Shown: piece after piece, positions 41,911 through 49,711 of the stretch
Layout of the letters: each line of letters starts with the position of its first letter
How positions within the stretch are numbered: position 1 is the stretch's first letter
Origin: Neisseria dentiae
GTDB taxonomy: Bacteria > Pseudomonadota > Gammaproteobacteria > Burkholderiales > Neisseriaceae
Direction of reading: 5' to 3'
Assembly (NCBI RefSeq): GCF_024580525.1
Contig: NZ_JANIKQ010000004.1
Span: forward strand, 1 to 64,000
DNA length: 64,000 nt
Notes under the pieces: model-generated
Databases searched by the model: none
Told to the model about the DNA's origin: nothing
What the model saw: only the letters and a program-made list of their open reading frames with translations
Position numbers and translations under genes: made by a program

Positions 41911-42594
41911 ATGCAGCTTACCCACACTCTTTCAGACGGCCTCGTCGTCCGCATCGAACTGAAACGCAGTGCCAAGAAGAATATTATTCTGCGGCCGCAT
42001 TCGGCCGACACCGTCCGCATCAACGTGCCGCCCTATCTGAGCGGCAGGCAGTTGCAGGCCTGGCTGGCGGGCAACGAACCGTTGCTGCTGCAAACCCTTA
42101 GCCGCGCCCCGCAACCCGCGCCCGAAACCATGCCCGAACGCATTTGGTATCGCGGCGAGCGGCATACCCTGCATACCCACGCGCAGACGCATATCCGGCA
42201 CCAATCGCCGCAAATCCTGCTGCCCGACGCACCGTGGAGCCGGCAGAAAACCCTGTTGCGCCGCTACCTTGCCGGGCGCGCCGCCGAAACCCTGCTGCCG
42301 CGTCTGGCGCAACACGCCGCCGCAATGCGGCTGACCCCTGCCGCAACCGCCCTGAGCAATGCCAAAACCTTTTGGGGCGTGTGCCGCAGCCGCACCGGCA
42401 TCCGTCTCAACTGGCGTCTTATCGGCGCCCCTGATTTTGTGGCGGATTATGTGTGCATACACGAACTCTGCCATATCCCGCATCCCAACCACAGCCCGCG
42501 TTTTTGGGAAATGGTCAACCGCCATACGCCGCACACAGAGGCCGCCAAAAAGTGGTTGAAACAGCACGGCGGCGAGTTGTTTGTGTTGGATTGA
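41911..42594 (+). CDS. YgjP-like metal-dependent protein (M48-type zincin fold)
   Basis: 227 residues from the ATG at 41911 (MQLTHTLSDGLVVRIELKR). The zinc motif is HELCHIPHPNHSPRFWEMV near residue 187, with the N-terminal strand region KNIILRPHSADTVRINVP of the YgjP/UPF0758-like group. The family is thought to be a minimal metallopeptidase. It is 22 bases after the acyltransferase. Function is not known in detail. Confidence 0.85.
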   Translation: MQLTHTLSDGLVVRIELKRSAKKNIILRPHSADTVRINVPPYLSGRQLQAWLAGNEPLLLQTLSRAPQPAPETMPERIWYRGERHTLHTHAQTHIRHQSPQILLPDAPWSRQKTLLRRYLAGRAAETLLPRLAQHAAAMRLTPAATALSNAKTFWGVCRSRTGIRLNWRLIGAPDFVADYVCIHELCHIPHPNHSPRFWEMVNRHTPHTEAAKKWLKQHGGELFVLD

Positions 42595-42686
42595 AGCGGG
42601 CGGGGGGCAAACGCCGTCGTCATGCTTGGGCCAAGCCTGAATATGATGTATATACTTTTTCTTAAGTTGCTTGACTATATACTGCA

Positions 42687-42719
42687 AAGGCCGTCTGAAA
42701 ATATTTTCAGACGGCCTTT
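42687..42719. terminator. DUS-pair terminator between the YgjP gene and uppP
   Basis: AAAGGCCGTCTGAAAATATTTTCAGACGGCCTTT, nearly perfect, with converging genes on either side. Confidence 0.75.
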
Positions 42720-42760
42720 GTGGCGGGTTTGACGCAATCAATCGTTTTCGGGAAAAACGG

Positions 42761-43588
42761 CTACATTTCCGTCCAGTTTACCCAGCCCATCCACCAAGTG
42801 ATCAGGATCAAACCGCCGAAAATAATGCGGTAGTAGGCAAACGGCACATAGTTTTTGGTGGCAACGAATTTCAACAGGGCTTTCACCGCCAAGAGGCCGG
42901 CGGCGAAGGCGGAAACGAAACCCACCGCAATCAGGCCGATGTCTTGCGCGGAAAACAGATGAAAGTGTTTCAACACGTCGTAAGTGGTGGCGGCAATCAT
43001 CACCGGCACGGCCAGAAAAAATGAAAATTCGGTGGCGACCTTGCGCTCCAGTCCCCACAACATACCGCCCATAATGGTGCTGCCCGAGCGCGAAGTGCCG
43101 GGCACCAGCGCGCAGATTTGAGCGATACCCACCACCAGCGCATCGCGCATACGCATATCGTCCACGCTGGTTACTTTCGGCGGAATGCGGCTTTGGCGGC
43201 GTTCAATCCACAAAATGATAAAGCCGCCGATAACCAAGGCCGCAGCCACGGTAATCGGGTTAAACAGATAAAGTTTGATTTGCTTGCTGAAAATCAGGCC
43301 GACCACGGCGGCGGGGATAAAGGCCACGGCCAGGTTGACAACGAAACGGTTCACCTGCTTGTCGCGGCCTATATGGGTAACCACATGGGTGAAACGGTGG
43401 CGGTATTCGAAGATAACCGCCAGCACCGCACCGAGCTGGATGGCGATTTCAAACACTTTGCCGTTGCTTTTGAAGTTGATCAAATCGCCCACCACAATCA
43501 GGTGGCCGGTGCTGGAAATCGGCAGAAATTCGGTCAGGCCTTCGATAATGCCCAGAATCAGGGCTTTGAACAATAACAGGATATCCAT
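42761..43588 (-). CDS. uppP: undecaprenyl-diphosphatase
   Basis: 275 residues, eight transmembrane segments in the BacA/UppP family. Motifs: [15 protein letters not shown] (catalytic Glu/His) near the N-terminus and [19 protein letters not shown] in the middle. It recycles undecaprenyl diphosphate to the monophosphate for cell-wall and LOS sugar transfer, and gives bacitracin resistance. It is on its own on the minus strand. Confidence 0.95.
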   Translation of the reverse strand: MDILLLFKALILGIIEGLTEFLPISSTGHLIVVGDLINFKSNGKVFEIAIQLGAVLAVIFEYRHRFTHVVTHIGRDKQVNRFVVNLAVAFIPAAVVGLIFSKQIKLYLFNPITVAAALVIGGFIILWIERRQSRIPPKVTSVDDMRMRDALVVGIAQICALVPGTSRSGSTIMGGMLWGLERKVATEFSFFLAVPVMIAATTYDVLKHFHLFSAQDIGLIAVGFVSAFAAGLLAVKALLKFVATKNYVPFAYYRIIFGGLILITWWMGWVNWTEM

Positions 43589-43779
43589 AAATCAGGGAGG
43601 TTCTTTCAGACGGCCGGGCAGCTTTCAGACGGCCTGGTAAAAATAAATTCCAGGCAGCCTTTTATAGCCTGAAAACCTAACGATTCCGCAACCGCCGCGC
43701 CGGCCGCAACCTCGTTGCGCCGATGCTGCCCGCTTTGCATCATCATTAGGTTTCTTTGCTATGGCTGCCCGCTTGCTGC

Positions 43780-44481
43780 TTATTTGTTGGCAGACTTGGC
43801 AATCGACGCGCCCTTACTTTTCAGCGCGGGAGCGGCTTTTTTAGCGGCCGGCGCTTTCATACCGCGCTCGCTGCGTACTTTGGCTACCAACTCGTCGATG
43901 GTTTTCATGCCGGCATTCCAGTCGCCCGTGAATTTCACTTGGTATTTGCCGCCCACAATCACGGTGGGCGTGCCGCTGATTTGGTAGGTGTTGGTCAGCT
44001 CTTCCATCTTTTTGGCTTGGGCGGGGTTGCCGAACGAATCGTAAGCGGCAATCAGTTTCTTGCCGTCGAAGCTCTTCTGGCTTTCTGCCCATTGCTTGAA
44101 TGTGGCCGTGTCGGCCAGATTGATTTTCTGTTCGTAAACGGCTTTAAACACCTCGGGGTTGGCCTGGTATTTCAAGCCGGAACTGTTCACCGCGGCGGCT
44201 ACGCGCGCCAAGCCCAGCATTTCGGGCTGCCAAACAACGTGTTCGGTGCGCAGATAAGTATCGGCGGGGAAAGTTTTGGCGTGTTTCAGCAGCACCGGGT
44301 CGAGATGGTAGCAGTGCACGCAGAAATAACCGAAAAATTCGAGCACTTCGATTTTATCGGCCTGAAGCTGGGGAATCGGCTTGGGCAGAACGGTGTAGTC
44401 GGTGCCTTCGGTTGCCGCATGGGCGTTGGCGGCCAAGCCGAATGTTGCCGTGGCGGCCAGTAAAATGCTTTTCAGTTTCAT
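43780..44481 (-). CDS. dsbA: periplasmic thiol:disulfide oxidoreductase DsbA
   Basis: 233 residues. A signal peptide (LAATATFGLAANAHAA) is followed by a thioredoxin fold with a CVHC active site in EFFGYFCVHCYHLDP (CVHC, as in neisserial DsbA), the cis-proline region SGTPTVIVGGKYQV, and a Lys/Ala-rich tail. It introduces disulfides into exported proteins, relevant to pilins and other surface proteins. Neisseria have several DsbA paralogues; which one this is cannot be told. Downstream of it (toward 43589) is uppP. Confidence 0.94.
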   Translation of the reverse strand: MKLKSILLAATATFGLAANAHAATEGTDYTVLPKPIPQLQADKIEVLEFFGYFCVHCYHLDPVLLKHAKTFPADTYLRTEHVVWQPEMLGLARVAAAVNSSGLKYQANPEVFKAVYEQKINLADTATFKQWAESQKSFDGKKLIAAYDSFGNPAQAKKMEELTNTYQISGTPTVIVGGKYQVKFTGDWNAGMKTIDELVAKVRSERGMKAPAAKKAAPALKSKGASIAKSANK

Positions 44482-44500
44482 GTGTGGTCCTTTTTACATC

Positions 44501-45307
44501 TTATTTCACGGAACGGGCGAAGCTGTCCACACCGTTGCGTTTGAGGGTTTGTTGGGTGCGGCGGGCGGCATCGCTGCTCATACGGCCGCTTTGCACACGG
44601 TAAACGGGTTTGCCGTTCGCTTCGCCTTCCACCACGCTTGACGACACGCCCATCATGGCCAGTTTGGCGCGGTGGGCTTCGGCGCTTTCGCGGTTGTTGA
44701 ACGAGCCCATTTGCAGCACGGTGCGGCCGCCTTCGTCATCGGCGGACTGCTTGCCGCCATCGGCTTTTTTGGCGCTTTCTTTTTTGGCTGTTTCTTTTTT
44801 CGCGGCTTCTGCACGGGCGTTTTCACGCGCTTTTTCGATGCTGCCGCTGTCTAAAATCTGCTCAGGCGTGGGCTTGGCCGCCTTTTTCTGGTCTTCTTTT
44901 TTCGGCTGCTCTTTTTTCGCTTCGGGTTTGGGTTCGGGTTTTTTCACCGCCGGTTTCTGCTCGGGTTTGGGTTTGACTGCGGTTTGGGGCGGCACGGCTG
45001 CGGAAGCGTCGGAGGCGGCGGTTGTTGCCGTTTCGGAAGCGGTTTGCCGGTCTTCGATAAAGCCGCCTAAAACATCGGAAGCAGTATCAACGGGGGCGCT
45101 GGCGGCAGGCGGTGCGGATGCGGCAGGCTCGCTGCTTTTCGGCGTGAGAATTTCGGGTTTGGGCAGCTCTTTCTGCGTTTCTTCTTTGAATGCTTCTTTA
45201 TTGCTTTTGTTCAAAAAGAACAAAACGCCGGCAATCACTGCGGTTGCCAGCAACAAGCCCAACATAAAGCCTGAAAGGCCTTTTCCATACTGTTTTTTCG
45301 CGCTCAT
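44501..45307 (-). CDS. SPOR-domain membrane protein
   Basis: 268 residues from the ATG at 45307 (MSAKKQYGKGLSGFMLGLL). One N-terminal transmembrane segment (LSGFMLGLLLATAVIAGVLFFL), a long Ala/Pro/Lys/Glu-rich periplasmic linker with KKEDQKKA repeats, and a C-terminal SPOR domain (VLQMGSFNNRESAEAHRAKLAMMGVSSSVV). SPOR domains bind denuded glycan strands at the division site. It resembles neisserial SPOR proteins described near dsbA. It ends 20 bases before the dsbA ATG and is on the same strand. Confidence 0.88.
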   Translation of the reverse strand: MSAKKQYGKGLSGFMLGLLLATAVIAGVLFFLNKSNKEAFKEETQKELPKPEILTPKSSEPAASAPPAASAPVDTASDVLGGFIEDRQTASETATTAASDASAAVPPQTAVKPKPEQKPAVKKPEPKPEAKKEQPKKEDQKKAAKPTPEQILDSGSIEKARENARAEAAKKETAKKESAKKADGGKQSADDEGGRTVLQMGSFNNRESAEAHRAKLAMMGVSSSVVEGEANGKPVYRVQSGRMSSDAARRTQQTLKRNGVDSFARSVK

Positions 45308-45420
45308 AAAATACCTACGATACCTTGATTTTTTATTGGGTGATGCTGTCTGAAAACTGCTTTGCTCCCCAGTTTCCAAGCGGCGCATTTTAGCAACAAC
45401 TTATGCTTTAAGCAAAAACC

Positions 45421-46911
45421 TTACAAAGCCCGACGAAAACTTACCGCGCGTAACACATGGGCGCGGCTGACGTCTTCGTCGCCGCCCAAATCGGCCAGCG
45501 TGCGCGCCACCCGCATGATGCGGTGGTAGCTGCGGGCGGAAAGCGAGAGTTTTTCGAGCAGGCCGCCCAGCGTTTCGTGCGCCTCTTTAGAGACCATCGC
45601 CGTTTCGTCCAGTTCCGTTACGCTTAAGGCCGCATTGACCTTGCCCTGCCGCGCATACTGCCGCTCGCGCGCGGCCCGCACGCGCGCCGACACGTCGGCG
45701 CTGCTCTCGCCGGCCTGCTGCTGTATCAGCTCGGCGGCGGAAAGCGCGGGCACTTCGATGGTTAAATCGATGCGGTCGAGCAGCGGGCCGGAAATTTTGC
45801 CACGGTAGCGGGCGATGCTTTCGGGTGTGCAGCGGCAGGGTTTGGCGGGGTGGCCGAGGTAGCCGCAGGGGCAGGGGTTCATGGCGGCGACCAATTGGAA
45901 TTTGGCGGGGTAAACGGCTTTGTGTGCGGCGCGGGAAATATGGATTTCGCCGGTTTCCAGCGGTTCGCGCAACACTTCCAGCACCTTGCGGTCAAACTCG
46001 GGAAGCTCGTCTAAAAACAAAATGCCGTTGTGGGCCAATGAAATTTCGCCGGGGCCGGCATTTCCGCCCACAACCGCCACGGGGCTGGAAGTGTGGTGGG
46101 GACTTTGAAAAGGCCGTTGGCCGTGCAATTCCTGCTTGTGGTTGGGCAGCAGCGAGCGCAGCGTCCACACTTCGATGAGTTCGTCGTCGGTTAACGGCGG
46201 CAGAATGGAGGGCAGACGCTGGGCGAGCATGGATTTGCCCGTGCCGGGCGGCCCCATCATCAGCAGGCTGTGGCCGCCGGCGGCGGCGATTTCCAAAGCC
46301 AGGCGTGCGGTGTGCTGGCCTTTTACGTCTTTCAAATCGGGCAGGCTGCGGTTTTCAGACGGCCTTTGCGCCATATCGGCCTGCGTTTGCGCCAACGGTT
46401 CGATAGCGTTCAGGTGTGCGGCCACCTGCCCCAAACTGCCGGCGCCGTAAACCGTGATGCCGTTCATCACGGCGGCCTGCGCGGCATTTTGTTGCGGCAG
46501 GATAAAGGCACGGCCGGCTTTCATGCCCTGCCAGGCCATCGCCAGCGCTCCCCGCACGGGGCGCAGCGCGCCCGATAAGGCCAGCTCGCCCGCAAATTCG
46601 TATTGCGCCAGTTTGTCGGCCATAACCTGCCCCGAGGCGGCCAGTATGCCGAGTGCAATCGGCAGGTCGAAGCGGCCGGATTCTTTGGGCAGGTCGGCGG
46701 GGGCGAGGTTGACGGTGATTTTTTTGGCGGGAAATTCAAAGCCGCTCTGGATAATCGCCGCACGCACGCGGTCGCGGCTTTCTTTGACTTCGGTGTCGGG
46801 CAGGCCGACGATATTAAACGCAGGCAGGCCGTTGGCAAGATGGGCTTCCACCTCCACCAACGGCGCGTTCATGCCGCTTAAGGCGCGGCTGTAAACAAGG
46901 GCTAACGACAT
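45421..46911 (-). CDS. comM: ComM branch-migration helicase (Mg-chelatase-like, YifB)
   Basis: 496 residues. N-terminal Lon-like domain (residues 1-170), then an AAA+ domain with Walker A GPPGTGKSMLAQRL, Walker B GILFLDELPEFDR and sensor FQLVAAMNPCPCGY with a Cys cluster (PCPCGYLGHPAKPC), and a C-terminal helical domain (SARSYHRIMRVARTLADL). ComM speeds branch migration of incoming DNA during natural transformation. That fits the abundance of DNA uptake sequences in this genome. Confidence 0.94.
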   Translation of the reverse strand: MSLALVYSRALSGMNAPLVEVEAHLANGLPAFNIVGLPDTEVKESRDRVRAAIIQSGFEFPAKKITVNLAPADLPKESGRFDLPIALGILAASGQVMADKLAQYEFAGELALSGALRPVRGALAMAWQGMKAGRAFILPQQNAAQAAVMNGITVYGAGSLGQVAAHLNAIEPLAQTQADMAQRPSENRSLPDLKDVKGQHTARLALEIAAAGGHSLLMMGPPGTGKSMLAQRLPSILPPLTDDELIEVWTLRSLLPNHKQELHGQRPFQSPHHTSSPVAVVGGNAGPGEISLAHNGILFLDELPEFDRKVLEVLREPLETGEIHISRAAHKAVYPAKFQLVAAMNPCPCGYLGHPAKPCRCTPESIARYRGKISGPLLDRIDLTIEVPALSAAELIQQQAGESSADVSARVRAARERQYARQGKVNAALSVTELDETAMVSKEAHETLGGLLEKLSLSARSYHRIMRVARTLADLGGDEDVSRAHVLRAVSFRRAL

Positions 46912-46937
46912 TTGGCAGTCTTCGGTTTCAGACGGCC

Positions 46938-47213
46938 TTATTCGGTTTGTTCGGGCACTTCGGCGGCTTCCTGCGGCTCGGCGGTGCCGCCTTCGAGTTT
47001 GGCCAGGCGCGCTTCGAGTTCGGCCAGTTTGGTGCGGGTTTTAATCAGCACCTGCTGCTGGATGTCGAATTCTTCGCGGGTAACCAGATCCATGCGGTTA
47101 AACGCGCTGCCGAGCAGAGCCTTTACGTTTTTTTCAACGTCTTTGGCGGGGCTGTTGGCGATGGTTTCGCTCACTTTGGCCGACACTTCTTCAAATATTT
47201 TTTTGCCGATCAT
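46938..47213 (-). CDS. ubiK: ubiquinone biosynthesis accessory factor UbiK (YqiC/BMFP)
   Basis: 91 residues from the ATG at 47213 (MIGKKIFEEVSAKVSETIA). It is a helical, membrane-associated protein with a C-terminal coiled coil (VLIKTRTKLAELEARLAKLEG). UbiK aids late aerobic ubiquinone synthesis with UbiJ; the family is also called BMFP. It is downstream of the 47317 gene and just ahead of comM. Confidence 0.9.
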   Translation of the reverse strand: MIGKKIFEEVSAKVSETIANSPAKDVEKNVKALLGSAFNRMDLVTREEFDIQQQVLIKTRTKLAELEARLAKLEGGTAEPQEAAEVPEQTE

Positions 47214-47316
47214 TTTGCTGCTCCTTAATTCTAGGGGGTTGGGGGCATTGTATAGCGAATCGGGCCGTCTGAAAAGCAAACACGGGCTGCGTATGCTTTC
47301 AGACGGCATATTTGAT

Positions 47317-47757
47317 TTATTCCGCCGTAAAACCCACTTGGAACACTTCGCCGCCGATATGGATGTCGGCCAGATAGTCATGGCGGTTCTGCACGCACAC
47401 GGGCAGGCGGATTTGCGGTGCCGCCCACGAGCCGTCGGCCTGGCGCAGCAGCTTGTAGCGGTTGAAGCCCATGTCCATATCGCGCATCGAAAAACTCACA
47501 AACACTTCGGCCGTTTGCGGCGGCACGTTGCGCAGAGTGATGTCGAACGGCTCGTTGGCAGCCACGCGGCTGCTGAATTTCACTTCCGCCCCGTTGGGCA
47601 GCTTGCAGCCCGCGCGCACGTTGCAGGCGGATTCGCGCACGGGCGTGATTTCGGGCTGCCGGCTTTGCCACCACAGCAGCGCCGCTACTTTCACAGCGGC
47701 AAACGCCAACAGCGACACACCCGCCAAAACGGCTTGTTTCCGGTTTAGTTTCAACAT
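47317..47757 (-). CDS. membrane-anchored hypothetical protein
   Basis: 146 residues. One N-terminal membrane segment (AVLAGVSLLAFAAVKVAALLWW) and a periplasmic beta-rich domain with three Cys (SACNVRAGCKLP and LPVCVQNRHDY). The Cys pairs could form disulfides. No family is recognised; it resembles conserved short neisserial proteins. Downstream is ubiK, upstream mutT (12 bases from the mutT stop), so mutT and this gene may be co-transcribed. Function is unknown. Confidence 0.8.
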   Translation of the reverse strand: MLKLNRKQAVLAGVSLLAFAAVKVAALLWWQSRQPEITPVRESACNVRAGCKLPNGAEVKFSSRVAANEPFDITLRNVPPQTAEVFVSFSMRDMDMGFNRYKLLRQADGSWAAPQIRLPVCVQNRHDYLADIHIGGEVFQVGFTAE

Positions 47758-47769
47758 GTTTAGACGGCC

Positions 47770-48570
47770 TCAGGCAAATTCGGTTTCATTGTCGGCAATC
47801 ACCGCATGGGCGCCTTTTTCGAGCCAGCGGCGGCGATAGACGGCCAACGTGCTTTCGTCAGCCAGCACCACCAAAGGCAGCGACACGCCGTTTTCAAGCA
47901 CTGCGCACACCGCTTCGGCGGCTTCGCGGTTTGGCACCTGCCACACCACCACATCGGCATCCTGCACGAGCGGCCATTGTTCGGCTTCGCCGATTACCAC
48001 CCACACGCTTTGCGCGGCGGGCATTTTCCCGCGCGCGCGCAGTTCGGGTTCGCCGATCAACACATTGGCGTGTTGCGGTTCGGCCAGCGCAAACGGCACC
48101 ACGCGGTAGCCGCCCATACCGTTTTCGCCGTAAAAACCGGTTTTCAGACGGCCTGCAAGCTGCGTCGGCACGGCAAGAGCGGCCAGCAGATCGCCGTTGG
48201 CGGGCAGCATGGGCGACACGGTAAAATCGCCCGCCCGCTGCCACAACCATTTCTGCCCCTCGCGTGCCTGAATATGGCCCGACCAACCGTCGGCCTCCAC
48301 CCGCCAGAAGCGCAGATGCACCCGCGCGTGTTCGTAATCGTGGATTTTCGTCAGCCACGGCCTTGCGGTTTTGATATGAATGCCCAGCTCTTCTTCAAAT
48401 TCGCGCTGCAAGGCGGCGAACTCGCTTTCGTCCGCTTCGACCTTGCCGCCCGCAAATTCCCAATAGCCCGCATAAGGCTTGCCTTCGGGGCGCGAACTGA
48501 GCAGATAGCGGCCCTGCCTGTCGAGCACGACACCGGCCACTACGCGGATTAAAGGACGGGAAGTTTCCAT
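47770..48570 (-). CDS. mutT: MutT-type Nudix hydrolase fused to a ThiE-like domain
   Basis: 266 residues. Nudix domain at 1-130, with GGKVEADESEFAALQREFEEELGI carrying the REFEEELG catalytic helix in the Nudix box. It hydrolyses 8-oxo-dGTP and prevents mutations. The C-terminal half (about 150-266) is a ThiE/TMP-synthase-like TIM-barrel fragment (NVLIGEPELRARG...SVWVVIGEAEQWPLVQDADVVVWQ...LPLVVLADE), the known MutT-ThiE-like fusion; it lacks some ThiE phosphate-binding residues and its role is unclear. Confidence 0.9.
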   Translation of the reverse strand: METSRPLIRVVAGVVLDRQGRYLLSSRPEGKPYAGYWEFAGGKVEADESEFAALQREFEEELGIHIKTARPWLTKIHDYEHARVHLRFWRVEADGWSGHIQAREGQKWLWQRAGDFTVSPMLPANGDLLAALAVPTQLAGRLKTGFYGENGMGGYRVVPFALAEPQHANVLIGEPELRARGKMPAAQSVWVVIGEAEQWPLVQDADVVVWQVPNREAAEAVCAVLENGVSLPLVVLADESTLAVYRRRWLEKGAHAVIADNETEFA

Positions 48571-48760
48571 TGCAACCCCATAAAAATAACGCTAAGGCCG
48601 AAATATACCGAAACGTCGGCGCGCCGTCATGGGTTTCGGCAGGTGTGCACGCAGCGGACTTGCGAAGCTGATGACGATAATCGGATGTTTCAGACGGCCT
48701 AATGCTTTTGGGCCGAAACGGTCGGGTTTTGATAGCGGGTTGATTTAATAAAACAAGGTT

Positions 48761-48840
48761 CGTCATACTCGGGCTTGACCCGAGTATCTTTTTTGCTCCT
48801 CAAGAAACGGCAGATACTCGGGTCAAGCCCGAGTATGACG
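48761..48840. repeat. dispersed palindromic repeat, copy B
   Basis: CGTCATACTCGGGCTTGACCCGAGTATC and CAGATACTCGGGTCAAGCCCGAGTATGACG as inverted arms around about 25 bases. It lies in the region between divergent mutT and the lipoprotein gene, so termination is not its only possible role. Confidence 0.75.
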
Positions 48841-48971
48841 AACGTTTTTTGAGTGTCGCGGAAGTTTTGAGTAGAACGCGGATGTGTTAGAAGCCGAAAC
48901 GGGTTTTGCAAAGCGCCCGGGCAGCCAATCCGCTATATAATGCGGTTTTCCAGATTTTTCCTATCGATTTT

Positions 48972-49619
48972 ATGCACCCCCGTCTCAAACTGCCGCTGTT
49001 GGCTTTGTGTTCAAGCACGCTGCTGCTTTGCGCCTGCGGCCCCAACGAAGCCGTAGCGATGGCGGCCGCGCCGCCTGCCGCGGCCGCTTCGGCGGAAACT
49101 GTGGCAAGTTACCGCGGCAACCTGCTGGAAGACGCCGCCGCTTTGCAGGCGGCGCAAGATGCGCTGAAAAACCTGCCGCCTTTCCGCGGCAAAGCGGTTA
49201 ACGTGTTCGACAATATCGATTTTTTCGACGGTGTGCGCCCGCGCATCGAGGCGGATATCCAAGACCCCGTCCGCCCTGAAAAAATCGACCACTATGTTTA
49301 CGACCAAGGCCGCTGGCGCTACACCGACACCCTGCGCATTCCGCCCGAAGGTTTGGATATTCCGAAAAAACTCACTCCGCTCTCGCGGGTAAGGTTCGCC
49401 GACGCGGCGGCCGTGGCGGCGGCGTGGTCGCAAAAGGCGCGCTCGGTGAACGCCGTGGTTACCGAGCCTTATTTTGTTTCGTATGTGCTGCTCGACAAAG
49501 AGCACAAACGCTTCTGGCACACAGCAACCATCGAAGCCGTGGGCGAACAGTATTATTTGAGTTTCCATGCCGACGGCTCGGTTTGGGAGTTTAAAAAACT
49601 GGGGCGGGAAGGGCAGTGA
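48972..49619 (+). CDS. hypothetical lipoprotein
   Basis: 215 residues from the ATG at 48972 (MHPRLKLPLLALCSSTLLLCACG). Lipobox LCAC (Cys22) gives a lipoprotein. After an Ala-rich linker, a folded domain follows with AAQDALKNLPPFRGKAVNVFDNIDFF, VYDQGRWRYTDTLRIP and the C-terminal HADGSVWEFKKLGR. No family is recognised; it may be a conserved neisserial lipoprotein. An upstream in-frame ATG at 48906 is less likely because the lipobox fits the later start. A perfect DUS palindrome follows. Confidence 0.8.
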   Translation: MHPRLKLPLLALCSSTLLLCACGPNEAVAMAAAPPAAAASAETVASYRGNLLEDAAALQAAQDALKNLPPFRGKAVNVFDNIDFFDGVRPRIEADIQDPVRPEKIDHYVYDQGRWRYTDTLRIPPEGLDIPKKLTPLSRVRFADAAAVAAAWSQKARSVNAVVTEPYFVSYVLLDKEHKRFWHTATIEAVGEQYYLSFHADGSVWEFKKLGREGQ

Positions 49620-49639
49620 TAGAAGGGTATTGATTTAAG

Positions 49640-49679
49640 CCATCAGGCCGTCTGAAAAGCTTTTCAGACGGCCTGATGG
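49640..49679. terminator. perfect 40-bp palindrome made of two uptake sequences
   Basis: CCATCAGGCCGTCTGAAAAG and its exact inverse CTTTTCAGACGGCCTGATGG abut without a loop. It lies between the converging lipoprotein and prlC genes. Confidence 0.75.
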
Positions 49680-49711
49680 CTTATCGATACGGCAGAATTG
49701 CCAAAACCGCC

